Positions 17,214 through 25,410 of a stretch of DNA of 64,000 nt are shown here, one piece after another. Within the stretch, counting starts at the first letter, position 1; the number at the start of each line of letters is the position of its first letter. The stretch comes from an uncultured Gellertiella sp. (GTDB taxonomy: Bacteria > Pseudomonadota > Alphaproteobacteria > Rhizobiales > Rhizobiaceae). The translations under genes were made by a program, and so were the position numbers. A model generated the notes under the pieces. The model was given only the letters and a program-made list of their open reading frames with translations, made no database searches and was not told where the DNA came from. Location of the stretch: the NCBI RefSeq assembly GCF_963457605.1, contig NZ_OY735139.1, forward strand, positions 3,440,001 to 3,504,000, in the 5' to 3' direction.

Positions 17214-17671
17214 ACCTTCTGTCCCTGTATTCGCTCTCCGGTCTTGCTGCCGGATGAGGCGGGTGTTCCCCGCTGACAACACCGACAATAGGCGGGATGT
17301 CGAAACAGCGGCTTTCCCGGACTGCTCGCCTTTTCGGCAAACTTGCCTCAAATGCCGGTTTTCAGCATTTGAAACGCATTTGAATGGCTATTTAGCGGCA
17401 CGCGTTAAGGATATGGGCAGGCGGGGTCCCGGATCCACTGGATTTTTGCCCGGCCGCTTCGCCCCAATAGTTAATGGTCAGGTAAAATAACAGGTAAATC
17501 CACCGCTTACGCCCCATTAACCACGAATGGCAAAGCTCGCCCGGAATGTCTGGAATCGGGATTTGCGCCGCTTTGGCGGGGTTTTCGGGGCCTTTTCCTT
17601 ATCCTTTCCTTAAGTCGCCGGGGCCTAAATTGTGCCGGTCCACGGGATGGTTCCTTCGAAGGTTTGTAGGC
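17214..17671 (+). promoter_or_regulatory. Divergent promoter region of DUF5330 gene and kinase gene
   Basis: 458 bp without a recognisable gene. GTTAAT, GGTAAA, ATTAACCA and TTAAG motifs occur within 17400-17620. TTAACC-type half-sites resemble the rhizobial CtrA consensus, which would suit a DivJ-like kinase gene, but the spacing is not a clean TTAA-N7-TTAA. Confidence 0.3.
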
Positions 17672-19249
17672 GTGCGCGTATTGACTGACATTTCCGGCAA
17701 GGCAGGCCAGATCGCCACGGCATGGGCCGACCGGTGGCTTGCCGCATCCGGCGGGCACCAGGCCGCGCGGGGTCGCGAAAGGTCCATCCTGTTTTCCGCC
17801 GCCCGCATCGCCAGTCTCGGCCTTGTCGTGCTGCTGCCGTCGCTGTCGGTGTTTCAGAGCGCCTCGGTGGCCCTGCCGGTGGGCCTTGCCTCGGTTGCCG
17901 CCACCTTTCTGATCGCTGCCACCGCCAGCATCGCCTGGAGCCGCCGCAGCCTGCCGCATCTGCCGGCAGGCGCGGGGGCGGAACTCCCCGGTGCCAGCGC
18001 GCCCTTCAGCATGCTTCCCTATGGTCTCTGCCCCGGCCTTATCCTGCTGCTCGATCCGCAAGGGCTGGTGCTGGCCACCGGCGGGCGCGACCGCGCCTGC
18101 TATCTGGCAAGCCTTGCCGAGCCGATGGGCCGCGGGCTGCTGGACCAGATCCATGTCTCCGACCGCATCGCCTTCCTGCAGGCGCTGGATGATCTGCGCC
18201 AGGGCGCGCCCCATGCCACCGTCCTGCTGCGGCTGGAACCGCCGGTGGCAGGCCGTGGCCGCGATGGCCAGTTCACCCCCGTCCGCCTCGACATGACGGC
18301 GGAAACCGATGGCGATGGGGCGCTGTCGCGGGTGTTCTGCCAGCTGCTCGACAGCACCGACGAGGAACGCCTGCGCCGCGAGGCGAGCCGCAAGCGGATC
18401 GAGGCGGAAGATGCCAATGAATCGAAGAGCCGGTTCCTCGCCGCCGTCAGCCACGAGCTGCGCACGCCACTCAACGCCATCCTCGGCTTTTCCGATATCC
18501 TGCTCGGCGAATATTTCGGCAAGCTCGCCGATGACCGGCAGAAGGAATATGTGACGCTGATCCGCCAGTCGGGCGGCCATCTCCTGTCGGTGGTCAATAC
18601 CATGCTCGACATGAGCAAGATCGAGGCCGGGCGCTACGAGCTGTTCATGGAACCCTTCATGGCCGCCGAGCCGATCCGTGCCTGCGAGGAGATGCTGGCC
18701 TTGCAGGCGCGCGAGAAGGGCCTGACGCTGACCAGCCGCGTGCAGCGCGATCTCGGCGAGGTCGTGGCGGATCGCCGGGCCCTCAGTCAGGTGCTGATCA
18801 ATCTCCTCGGCAATGCCATCAAGTTCACCCGGCCCGGCGGCGTGATCTCCATCGATGCCGCCCGCGACAATGGCATGCTGAACATCGCCATCAGCGATAC
18901 CGGCATCGGCATTGCGGCGGACAAGCTGGCCATGCTCGGCCAGCCTTTCCTGCAGATCCAGAATGCCTATACCCGTTCGCATGAGGGGACCGGGCTTGGT
19001 CTGTCCCTGGTCAAGGGACTGATCAGTCTGCATGGCGGCACATTCCACATTGCCAGCCAGCCCGGCGAGGGAACTGTCATCACCGTCTCGATCCCCGACA
19101 ATGGATCGGGTGGTGCCCCCGGCGCATATGAAGATGCGCTCCGGGACCAGCCTGTCGAATTTCCGCCGCGGCTCAGCGGTATGAGGAAACCGGCCGAAGA
19201 GCAACACGAGGGTATCAGCCATGGCACCGCGAAAGCGCAAAGCGCCTGA
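17672..19249 (+). CDS. Membrane sensor histidine kinase of the DivJ/PdhS/PleC type
   Basis: 525 residues from GTG 17672 (MRVLTDISGK); the ATG at 17546 would add 42 residues across the promoter. Two membrane helices lie at about 46-64 and 69-88. A PAS-like region follows (about 112-230). The dimerisation/phosphoacceptor domain has H261 in AAVSHELRTPLNAILGFSDIL, the form found in the DivJ/PleC/PdhS cell-cycle kinases. N box is INLLGNAIKF, with G boxes DTGIGI and GTGLGLSLVKG. The likely partner is a DivK/PleD-type receiver, inferred from the family. Its 3' end overlaps the next gene by 29 bp. The 594-residue frame antisense to it is a shadow. Confidence 0.85.
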   Translation: MRVLTDISGKAGQIATAWADRWLAASGGHQAARGRERSILFSAARIASLGLVVLLPSLSVFQSASVALPVGLASVAATFLIAATASIAWSRRSLPHLPAGAGAELPGASAPFSMLPYGLCPGLILLLDPQGLVLATGGRDRACYLASLAEPMGRGLLDQIHVSDRIAFLQALDDLRQGAPHATVLLRLEPPVAGRGRDGQFTPVRLDMTAETDGDGALSRVFCQLLDSTDEERLRREASRKRIEAEDANESKSRFLAAVSHELRTPLNAILGFSDILLGEYFGKLADDRQKEYVTLIRQSGGHLLSVVNTMLDMSKIEAGRYELFMEPFMAAEPIRACEEMLALQAREKGLTLTSRVQRDLGEVVADRRALSQVLINLLGNAIKFTRPGGVISIDAARDNGMLNIAISDTGIGIAADKLAMLGQPFLQIQNAYTRSHEGTGLGLSLVKGLISLHGGTFHIASQPGEGTVITVSIPDNGSGGAPGAYEDALRDQPVEFPPRLSGMRKPAEEQHEGISHGTAKAQSA

Positions 19250-20276
19250 AAAGAAGGGACGTTCCCTGAGGGCCGCCCTGCTTTCCAGCACGGCGGTTTC
19301 GCTCGGGTTTGCCGGGCGCGGCTTTGGCCATGCCGGGCGGGGTCTGGGGCGGCTTGCCTGGCGCTATCCGCGTCCTGCCGCGGGGGCCGCGCTGTTTGCC
19401 ATCATTTTCGGGGCGATTGCCGCCAATGCGCTGTGGTATCAGCCGCATCGCCTCACCACGCCCTACCTTGCCACCCGTGATGCCAGCCGCTTCGATGCGC
19501 TGCCCGGCTGGCACGGCAAGGCCGCCGGCCAGAGCGCCGATGTCACCACCTACCGGATCGAGCGGGCCGATGGCGTGGTGGTCGAAGGCGAGGGGCCGCA
19601 GGCCGCAACCGGCACAACTCCATCCGTCGAAGGGGCAGGGCTTCAGGCCGCCAGCCTTCCCGCCACGGCCTCCGGCCAGCCGCCGAATGTCGCGCTGAAT
19701 GTCGCCGTGCAGCAGGCGCTGATCCGCCGTGGCCTCTATGCCGGGGCGGCGGATGGCGAGATCGGCCCGCGCACCAGCGCCGCCATCCTGTTCTTCCAGC
19801 AGACCGCGGGCCTGCCTCAGACCGGCGAGGTCAGCGATGCCCTGTTGCAGGCGCTTGCCGCCAATGGCGGCGGCACCTCTCCCCCGGCCGCGCCCGCCCG
19901 GGACCCGGTCGCCGCCACCATCGTCGCCTCTGAAGTCCCCGCGCCGCAAACCGCGCCGCCGCGCCCGAAGAAGCAGGCGACCGCCGCCAAAAGCCCCGAC
20001 AGGCTGGTCAAGGTTTCCGCCTCCGGCGATGACCTGGCCGCCATCATCCAGAATGCCGGCGGCAGCAACGCTGATGGTGAGCGGATCCGCCAGATCCAGC
20101 AGGGCCTGATCCGCATGTCCTATCCCGACGTCACCCCCGACGGCGTCGCCGGCCCCTCGACCCGCAAGGCCATCCGCGCCTTCGAGAAATACTACAACCT
20201 GCCGATCACCGGCGAGCCCAGCCAGAGCGTGCTGAACCACATGCGCGACTTCGGGCTGGTGCCGAAAAACGGGTAG
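19221..20276 (+). CDS. Membrane-anchored protein with two peptidoglycan-binding (PG_binding_1) domains
   Basis: 351 residues. A short basic cytosolic N-terminus precedes a membrane helix (about 53-72). Periplasmic part: first PG-binding fold at about 156-212 (NVAVQQALIRRGLYAGAADGEIGPRTSAAILFFQQTAGLPQTGEVSDALL). A Pro/Ala linker then leads to a second at about 285-345 (RIRQIQQGLIRMSYPDVTPDGVAGPSTRKAIRAFEKYYNLPITGEPSQSVL). It probably anchors envelope machinery to the wall. The start lies inside the kinase gene, so the two are translationally coupled, which suggests a cell-envelope or cell-cycle role. Confidence 0.88.
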   Translation: MAPRKRKAPEKKGRSLRAALLSSTAVSLGFAGRGFGHAGRGLGRLAWRYPRPAAGAALFAIIFGAIAANALWYQPHRLTTPYLATRDASRFDALPGWHGKAAGQSADVTTYRIERADGVVVEGEGPQAATGTTPSVEGAGLQAASLPATASGQPPNVALNVAVQQALIRRGLYAGAADGEIGPRTSAAILFFQQTAGLPQTGEVSDALLQALAANGGGTSPPAAPARDPVAATIVASEVPAPQTAPPRPKKQATAAKSPDRLVKVSASGDDLAAIIQNAGGSNADGERIRQIQQGLIRMSYPDVTPDGVAGPSTRKAIRAFEKYYNLPITGEPSQSVLNHMRDFGLVPKNG

Positions 20277-20337
20277 TCGGCCCGCCGCCCGGCCTGTCCT
20301 GCCAGAGATCTTTGGTATAATCTCACGAACCCTCTTA

Positions 20338-20436
20338 GAGTCTGTCTGGTTCACATTGAACCAGACAGACTCTAATTCTCTTTGTTTTCGTTTGTCCTTT
20401 CGGGAAAACCGGATTCCACTTTTCCCTGACAAACTC
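20338..20436. repeat. IS630-related MITE, family A copy 2 (99 bp)
   Basis: TA-GAGTCTGTCTGG ... CCTGACAAACTC-TA. The left 35 bp form a perfect hairpin: 16-bp arms GAGTCTGTCTGGTTCA / TGAACCAGACAGACTC with loop CAT. It ends 27 bp before the DUF1491 start codon and so separates it from the PG-binding gene. A short GATCTTTGGTATAAT just before it resembles an end of family E. Confidence 0.93.
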
Positions 20437-20463
20437 TAGCTCCCGACAGAAAGGGCATCGCCC

Positions 20464-20796
20464 GTGCGCCTGACCTCCGATCTCGTGATCTCCGCCCTGA
20501 TGCGGCGGATCTTTGCCGATGGCGGCTTTGCGGCCATCGAGCGCAAGGGGGCGGAAGGGGCAGGCGCCATCTTCCTGCGCCAGCGCCACCGCACCGGTCT
20601 CGAAACCCTCTACGGCCCGGCCCCGCAATCGGTCTTCGACACCGAAAAACCGGAGCGCGCCTTCGAAATCCGGGTAAAACAGGGCGACGCCGCCGAAATC
20701 GACGCCACGCTCACCCGCGAACTGAAATTCGACCCCGACCTCTGGGTGGTCGAGATCGAGACGGAGGACGCAGGCCGCTATGTGACGGTGGTGTGA
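20464..20796 (+). CDS. DUF1491 family protein
   Basis: 110 residues from GTG 20464. The DUF1491 pattern is clear: RLTSDLVISALMRRIFADGGFAAIERKGAEGAGAIFLRQR, then FEIRV and FDPDLWVVEIE. Small cytosolic alphaproteobacterial protein of unknown function, usually found after peptidoglycan-binding or cell-cycle genes. Its 3' third has been duplicated at 21240-21375. Confidence 0.88.
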   Translation: MRLTSDLVISALMRRIFADGGFAAIERKGAEGAGAIFLRQRHRTGLETLYGPAPQSVFDTEKPERAFEIRVKQGDAAEIDATLTRELKFDPDLWVVEIETEDAGRYVTVV

Positions 20797-20871
20797 GGGG
20801 GCAGTGGCGGAACTGGACAGTTACATCAACATCCCGTAAAATAACCGCTGGATTGAAAAGGGAATTTTTTC

Positions 20872-21120
20872 ATGGGCATGCACGGCGCAAAAATCCCGAT
20901 CAGTGCGGATACCTACGCGGCTGCCGAGCGCATCGCGGCCATGGATCAGGTGTCCGTCAGTGTGCTGGTTGAAAGCCTTGTGAAACGCCATGTCGAATAT
21001 ATCGATTCCCTGACGCCGGTCCCAGCCATGCCGACCTTCAGTCTGGGGGATCATGAGATGCTGCGCGACCCTGACGAAGCGGAAGAGGATTTTCAGGCGC
21101 GCCTGAGCCTGTTTCGCTGA
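20872..21120 (+). CDS. Small ribbon-helix-helix-like protein, orphan antitoxin candidate
   Basis: 82 residues. AKIPISADTYAAAERIAAMDQVSVSVLVESLVKRH (5-39) has the strand-helix-helix pattern of ribbon-helix-helix antitoxins. An acidic tail (DPDEAEEDFQARLSLF) would be the toxin-binding part. AAAGGGA precedes the ATG. No toxin gene follows; downstream there is only a duplicated gene tail. It lies within a duplicated block that also holds a ParD-ParE-like module. Confidence 0.6.
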   Translation: MGMHGAKIPISADTYAAAERIAAMDQVSVSVLVESLVKRHVEYIDSLTPVPAMPTFSLGDHEMLRDPDEAEEDFQARLSLFR

Positions 21121-21173
21121 CCTTATTGTCAACGTTGGCCCTTTGCGGCAGAAGTAGCAGACATCCCGGAACC

Positions 21174-21221
21174 ACCCCCTACCTCGGAGTCACCCTCTGG
21201 GCTGCGGGCGCGGCTTCGGGC
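21174..21221. repeat. Partial copy of the 3' end of the DUF2336 gene
   Basis: Near-identical to 22174-22221, including CACCCTCTGGGCTGCGGGCG. It is the last codons and stop region of the DUF2336 gene (- strand), separated from the parent by about 950 bp. Confidence 0.8.
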
Positions 21222-21239
21222 CAGAAAAGGAGGAATCGG

Positions 21240-21375
21240 GCCTTCGAAATCCGGGTGGAGCAGGACGCCGCCGCCGAAATCGACGCCACGCTCACCCGCG
21301 ATCGGAAATCGGCCCGACCTCTGGGTGGTCGAGATCGAGACGGAGGACTCAAGACGCTATGTGACGGTGGTGTGA
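21240..21375 (+). pseudogene. Duplicated, decayed 3' end of the DUF1491 gene
   Basis: Matches 20659-20796 of the intact DUF1491 gene (FEIRV, EIDATLTR, then a frameshift where LKFDPDLWV should be). The end TATGTGACGGTGGTGTGA is identical. It lacks a start and is not a functional gene. Together with the copy at 21174 it marks the junction of a tandem duplication. Confidence 0.85.
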
Positions 21376-21515
21376 GGGGTGGCGTTAAAATATCCGTGTC
21401 GTGCGAAAGTGGAAGAGCGGTTCTGCGGCGCTAACGAGCTTCCGTGATAGTGACAGGTTTCAAATCAAAGACGTGCGATCCGTCAGATCATCAGGAAGGC
21501 GTGCCATCTGCTAAA

Positions 21516-21854
21516 TCAAGTCAATCCGAACGTGTCACGGGGGTCTTCGAAATCGAAGTCGTCATCCAGATCAATTCCCGGTGGGCGTTCACGACCATGG
21601 CGAACGGCAAGAATCAAGATCCCGCCTTTCACGATTTCGTAGTCGACCAGATAGTGGCCCATCACAAAGCGCAGCACGCCAGGGATTGGCGTTTCTTCGT
21701 TGAGCTTTCCCATTTCCGGAAAGCGCTGCAGACCATGCCTCAACCGCTTGAGGTCTTCATTGAATTGCTGTGCCGCCTTCTGGCTTTTGGATTTGAGATA
21801 CTTTGCCTCACGCTGCACATAGTCCCGCGCCTGGGGTGAAAGGGTGACCTTCAA
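21516..21854 (-). CDS. RelE/ParE-superfamily toxin
   Basis: 112 residues. The fold elements are VTLSPQARDYVQREAKYLKSKS, then LKRLRHGLQRFPEMGKL, VLRFVMGHYLVDYEIVKGGILILAVRHGRER. The final RHGRE segment is typical of ParE toxins. ParE proteins poison DNA gyrase while RelE cleaves ribosome-bound mRNA; which applies here is not certain. It overlaps the upstream antitoxin gene by 4 bp, as expected for a co-translated pair. Confidence 0.85.
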   Translation of the reverse strand: MKVTLSPQARDYVQREAKYLKSKSQKAAQQFNEDLKRLRHGLQRFPEMGKLNEETPIPGVLRFVMGHYLVDYEIVKGGILILAVRHGRERPPGIDLDDDFDFEDPRDTFGLT

Positions 21855-22126
21855 GCTGCCGCGCCCCGGATAAGCGCATCAATTTCGTCAATCACCTCAT
21901 CGAGGTCATGCCCGTGCCCGGCTTCGATATCCCGCCTTGCCTCCGCAATTTCAATGATTTCCCGCCCCTCCTGAGCCAGATAGGATTTGAGGGCGCGCAC
22001 AAAAACCCAGCTTCTGCTGCGTTTGGTAATTGCCGCGATTTCCTCGATTTCGGAAAGGACATCCAGCGGCAGTCGCATCGTAACCGGATCTGAAAGCTCT
22101 CGTCCTGACATGATTTTCATCTCCAT
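21851..22126 (-). CDS. CopG/ParD-type ribbon-helix-helix antitoxin
   Basis: 91 residues. DPVTMRLPLDVLSEIEEIAAITKRSRSWVFVRALKSYLAQE (12-52) is a ribbon-helix-helix DNA-binding domain with the usual RSWVF second-helix start. The acidic C-terminus (DLDEVIDEIDALIRG) would neutralise the toxin. It precedes the toxin gene in the operon and probably autoregulates its promoter, which lies in the 52 bp before the DUF2336 stop. Confidence 0.87.
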   Translation of the reverse strand: MEMKIMSGRELSDPVTMRLPLDVLSEIEEIAAITKRSRSWVFVRALKSYLAQEGREIIEIAEARRDIEAGHGHDLDEVIDEIDALIRGAAA

Positions 22127-22178
22127 TTGTAATACAATTGGTAGCTCGCACCAGAGATTTCGTCAATCAGGTTCCCCC

Positions 22179-23264
22179 CTACCGCCGCGTCACCCTCTGG
22201 GCTGCGGGCGCGGGTTCGGGCTGGGCGCCGGGGAAGCTGTAGCTGTCGGCGCGCAGCCAGCTGTCGACGCGCTGGTCGCAGTCGCGCTGGTCGAGGGATT
22301 CCAGCAATGTATCGGCTTTGGTGCCGTGGCCGTCGCGGGCGGAGAGATGCGGATAGATGCCGTGGAGAACGGCGGTCGCTTCCTCATCCGGCATGCCGAG
22401 ACTGACCAGCGTGGTTGCCAGCTGCAGGCCGGACATGTCGAGCAGGATGCGTTCGGCAAGCCAGCGGGTGGAGGACAGCGCATAGGAGAGCGCCGTGGTG
22501 AACAGGCCGATTTCGCCGGACCGGGCAAAGCGGGCAAACAGCGCCATTTCCACCGGCTGGATATGCCGGAGCCCCTGCCGGTCCGTATCCGGCGGGTTGA
22601 GGTGGCGGGCAAGATCCTTGATGCTCTGGCGCAGATGTTCCTCGCGCGCGCGGCGTTCGGTTTCGCTGATGGCGCTGTCAAGCGGGCTTGCGTTCAGGCT
22701 CTCGTCTTCCATCCTGTCCTCTTCCTTTTTCCTCTGTTCCTGGGCTGGGCTGACCGCAAGCATGGCGTCGGCCTGTGGCCGGATTGGGGCGGCCGGACGC
22801 GCTTCGGATCTTGTCCTGTTCTGCCGTTCATGGCGGAGCCCGACGAGTGCATCGAGCACATCCGGCGACAGCTGTTCGCGCCGGGCAATGGCGCGGGCAT
22901 GGGCCTCGCCCTCGCGACTGGCGATGGCGATCAGCACCTCGTCGGAGACGGAAATGGCGGTGGTAAGAAACAGGGCGGCAATGTCAATCGGCTGGCGGCC
23001 CAGAAAAAGCGCAACCGTTTCAGGGACATGCGGGGACTGGGAGAGGGCGGCTGCCACCTGTCGCTGCGCCTCCTGGCTGGAGGCTGCAAACAGCGGCGGA
23101 AACAGTTCGCTGAACTGTTTCAGGTCGATTTTCCCCGGATGACGCAAGGCCTCAAAACTGGTGACGGTCGCCAGCAGCACCACGTCCTTCTTCCGGACGG
23201 CAAGCGGTCTTTCGAGCTCTCTGAAACGATCGTCCACGGATCTATCCACTGTTACGCAAAACAT
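22179..23264 (-). CDS. DUF2336 domain protein
   Basis: 361 residues, soluble and largely helical. VDDRFRELERPLAVRKKDVVLLATVTSFEALRHPGKIDLKQFSELFPPLFAASSQEAQRQVAAALSQ is the N-terminal HEAT-like repeat region of DUF2336. A charged linker lies near 150-200. The second half has PDTDRQGLRHIQPVEMALFARFARSGEIGLFTTALSYAL and DMSGLQLATTLVSLGMPDEEATAVL. Function unknown; alphaproteobacterial family. The stop region is duplicated at 21174-21221. Confidence 0.8.
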   Translation of the reverse strand: MFCVTVDRSVDDRFRELERPLAVRKKDVVLLATVTSFEALRHPGKIDLKQFSELFPPLFAASSQEAQRQVAAALSQSPHVPETVALFLGRQPIDIAALFLTTAISVSDEVLIAIASREGEAHARAIARREQLSPDVLDALVGLRHERQNRTRSEARPAAPIRPQADAMLAVSPAQEQRKKEEDRMEDESLNASPLDSAISETERRAREEHLRQSIKDLARHLNPPDTDRQGLRHIQPVEMALFARFARSGEIGLFTTALSYALSSTRWLAERILLDMSGLQLATTLVSLGMPDEEATAVLHGIYPHLSARDGHGTKADTLLESLDQRDCDQRVDSWLRADSYSFPGAQPEPAPAAQRVTRR

Positions 23265-23749
23265 GAATTCAAGTTAGAGTAAAATCGTTAGCGAGCTGTT
23301 AACTATCCTGTGGCTGAATTCGCGACGAGGGCATGCGTTTCGCGTATCAATGCGATATGCTATGAGCATACAGGCCCCCAAAATCGCCAGAACCGCCGCA
23401 GGCGGGGCGGGCAATGGAGCAGGGACCTGTCCGAAAACGGGACGGCTTGCCGAAAGGTTCGGGCCGTCAGGTGATGTTTCCGGATCAAGGTGGGTACGTC
23501 CCGGGCGGCAAGCTTCGCGCATCGGGGGGGAGTATAGAGTTGGGAAAGGCGCAAATGACACCGGTCATTTGCCTCAGGCCCGGTCCGGTGAAAACCGGAT
23601 GGAACTGAGGATGTCCCTTGAGGGTTATAGGCCGTGGACAAGACGGCTTGTGGGGGATCAAAACCGGCCTGCGTCGGCCTGCTGATCAAGCGGGCAGGGT
23701 GAAATCGGTACTTCGTTCATCCGTCTCATTGTTCAAAATGGAGACGAGA
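23265..23749 (+). promoter_or_regulatory. Long leader of a small basic-protein gene, with dyad
   Basis: 485 bp without an assignable gene. GCAAATGAC-accg-GTCATTTGC (23551-23572) is a perfect 9-bp dyad. It is followed by smaller GC hairpins (CCGGTGAAAACCGG near 23582). It may be an operator or a structured 5' leader; no known riboswitch class was recognised. Confidence 0.4.
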
Positions 23750-23929
23750 ATGGCTACAGTTATCTATCTGAAAGACCGCCAGCCGTCGGCAAAACGGCAG
23801 CATGATGCCGCCGCGCATGGCACGGGCGGCACGGCGCAGCTGCTGCTGTTTACCGGTGTGCGCTACGAGCGCCTGACGCCGGAAACCCGTCCGACCTCCA
23901 GCGGCTCGAAGCGGGCGCGCAAGCGCTGA
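23750..23929 (+). CDS. Small basic conserved protein of unknown function
   Basis: 59 residues from ATG 23750, with GGAGACGAG just upstream. MATVIYLKDRQPSAKRQ starts it, followed by GGTAQLLLFTGVRYERLTPE, a pattern recalled from rhizobial small hypothetical proteins, and a Lys/Arg-rich C-terminus (SGSKRARKR). No membrane segment is seen; nucleic-acid contact is possible from charge only. Confidence 0.65.
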   Translation: MATVIYLKDRQPSAKRQHDAAAHGTGGTAQLLLFTGVRYERLTPETRPTSSGSKRARKR

Positions 23930-23974
23930 GCTGTTGGCATCGGACGCTATCCGGTCGATTGCCGGCACGCGCAT

Positions 23975-24613
23975 TCAGGTTGCGGCATCATAGGCGCTGC
24001 ATTCCGCATCCTCAAGAAACTGCTCCGCCGCAGGCCTGAAACTGCTGCGGGGCGAAAAGGCCCTGAGCACCGCATAGCCGCCGCCCGTTGGCATCTCCAC
24101 CAGAATGGATTCAGCCAGGTCTTCCGGCAACGCCTTGCGGATGGCAGGCATCCGGGCCGGTGTTGCCAGCAGGATATCCAGCGCGCCGGCCACCGATGTC
24201 CGGTCATTCATGCTGAAGACCTCATTGGAATCCTTGTCGAAAATCACCACCGACCAGAGCGGCACATCTCCTTCGGCATAAAGCCGCACCGGTGCCTGCG
24301 TCACATCCACCTTGCAGACCGATACTTCCAGATAGGGATCCTGGTTTCGAAGGCCGGCGACGCCTTTGCCGCTACCATCAGGTGCGGCGCTGCCGCTACC
24401 ATCAGGTGCGGCTTTGCCGCTACCGCCAGGTGCGGCTCCGGCGGGGCCTGCACCGCCATCCGGCAGCCGGTAGAATGTGCCGGATGGACCCAGCGCTTCC
24501 ACCCGCGCATAGGCATTGGTGGTGACATAATGCGGCAGGGCCAGAATGATGATCACATGCAGCAGGGCAGCCCCCACCAGACCGGTGAGGATCGCATAGG
24601 CGAGCTTAAACAT
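23975..24613 (-). CDS. DUF1254-like membrane-anchored protein
   Basis: 212 residues. One N-terminal membrane helix (about 5-27) with the rest periplasmic. It follows the DUF1214 gene and overlaps it by 8 bp, the usual rhizobial pairing of short DUF1214 and DUF1254 proteins. Residues about 53-82 contain 8-residue tandem repeats (APDGSGSA/K type) encoded by 24-bp DNA repeats. The conserved part resumes at DPYLEVSVCKVDVTQAPVRLYAEGDVPLWSVVIFDKDSNEVFSMNDR. Function unknown, envelope-located by inference. Confidence 0.72.
   Translation of the reverse strand: MFKLAYAILTGLVGAALLHVIIILALPHYVTTNAYARVEALGPSGTFYRLPDGGAGPAGAAPGGSGKAAPDGSGSAAPDGSGKGVAGLRNQDPYLEVSVCKVDVTQAPVRLYAEGDVPLWSVVIFDKDSNEVFSMNDRTSVAGALDILLATPARMPAIRKALPEDLAESILVEMPTGGGYAVLRAFSPRSSFRPAAEQFLEDAECSAYDAAT
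24363..24436. repeat. 24-bp tandem repeat (three units) inside the DUF1254-like gene
   Basis: Units of the form CTGCCGCTACCATCAGGTGCGG repeat with few differences and keep the reading frame (8 codons each). Unit number could vary without frameshift, changing only linker length. Confidence 0.8.
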
Positions 24614-25193
24614 GGCCGCACTCCACCCTGACCAGGTCCGGCATGGAAAGATCGATCAGCCCGGAACTGCCGGCGGTCGGCGTGTCCAGCAGCGTCAGCA
24701 CCAGCTGAAATTTCCCCGCATCGGGCAGGGCAAGCCAGTTGCCGGGCAGGGCGCTGCGCTGGAGGTCGATGCTGAAGGCGGACCTGTCGTCGCGCAGCAC
24801 CGTCCAGGAATTGAGGCTGGTCGGCTTGCCCGCAAGGTCGCCCAGAGCCGTGCCGTCAGGCCGCGCCACATAGAGCGTCCAGGCGCGGGCCACGGGAGTC
24901 TGTCCTTTCAACTGGTAGCTGCAATCGCTGGACAGGGCATCGCCTGCCGCATCGTCCTCGGCGCGAAATGACAGGCCTTCGGCGCTGCCATAGAACAGCT
25001 TGCCGCCCTTGGCCCGGTGCGCCCGTGCATAGGGATCGGCATTGGCCGTCTGCGCCTCGGGAAAGGCCTGCCAGGCCCCCAGCCGGATCGACCCGAAACC
25101 GACCGTTGCATCGAGCAGCTCCAGCGTCGACACAATTCCTCCGGCAAAGGCAATGACCAGCGCGATCGCGACAAGGAGAGGGACCCGGAACAC
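24606..25193 (-). CDS. DUF1214 domain protein
   Basis: 195 residues. N-terminal membrane helix (about 5-25), then a beta-rich domain. FGSIRLGAWQAFPEAQTANADPYARAHRAKGGKLFYGSAEGLSFRAEDDAAGDALSSDCSYQLKGQTPVARAWTLYV is the DUF1214 core, followed by SWTVLRDDRSAFSIDLQRSALPGNWLALPDAGKFQLVLTLLDTP. These proteins are exported and anchored. First gene of a two-gene operon with the DUF1254-like gene. Confidence 0.82.
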   Translation of the reverse strand: MFRVPLLVAIALVIAFAGGIVSTLELLDATVGFGSIRLGAWQAFPEAQTANADPYARAHRAKGGKLFYGSAEGLSFRAEDDAAGDALSSDCSYQLKGQTPVARAWTLYVARPDGTALGDLAGKPTSLNSWTVLRDDRSAFSIDLQRSALPGNWLALPDAGKFQLVLTLLDTPTAGSSGLIDLSMPDLVRVECGHV

Positions 25194-25236
25194 GTGGATT
25201 TAGGCCTTTGCATTCATTGAACGTGGTCAAGACCTC

Positions 25237-25410
25237 GAGTCTGTCAGGTTCAGACTGAACCAGACAGACTCGAGCACTCATTGTTTTCGTTTGTCATTTC
25301 GCTCAAACCCGTTTGAGCGCTCAAACGGGTTTGAGCTCTCAAACGGGTTCGAGCGGGAGAACCGGATTCCAAACGCAAAACGTCGTTTGCGTGTTTTCCC
25401 TGACAAACTC
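25237..25410. repeat. IS630-related MITE, family A copy 3 (expanded, 174 bp)
   Basis: Same ends as the 99-bp copies (GAGTCTGTCAGG ... CCTGACAAACTC-TA). The left flank is TC rather than TA. Two internal expansions are present. One is an array of GCTCAAAC / GTTTGAGC inverted units after the TTTCG motif. The second is an insertion inside the TTCCACTTTTCCC part (AACGCAAAACGTCGTTTGCG). It lies upstream of the DUF1214 gene on one side and the chemoreceptor on the other. Confidence 0.9.

Noticed and set aside
17507-19291. 594-residue open frame on the - strand
   Set aside because: It is antisense to the histidine kinase gene, shows no family features and reflects GC-rich codon usage.
25297-25365. 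Possible CRISPR-like array of GCTCAAAC units
   Set aside because: Units are inverted, too short and without regular spacers; they lie inside MITE copy 3.
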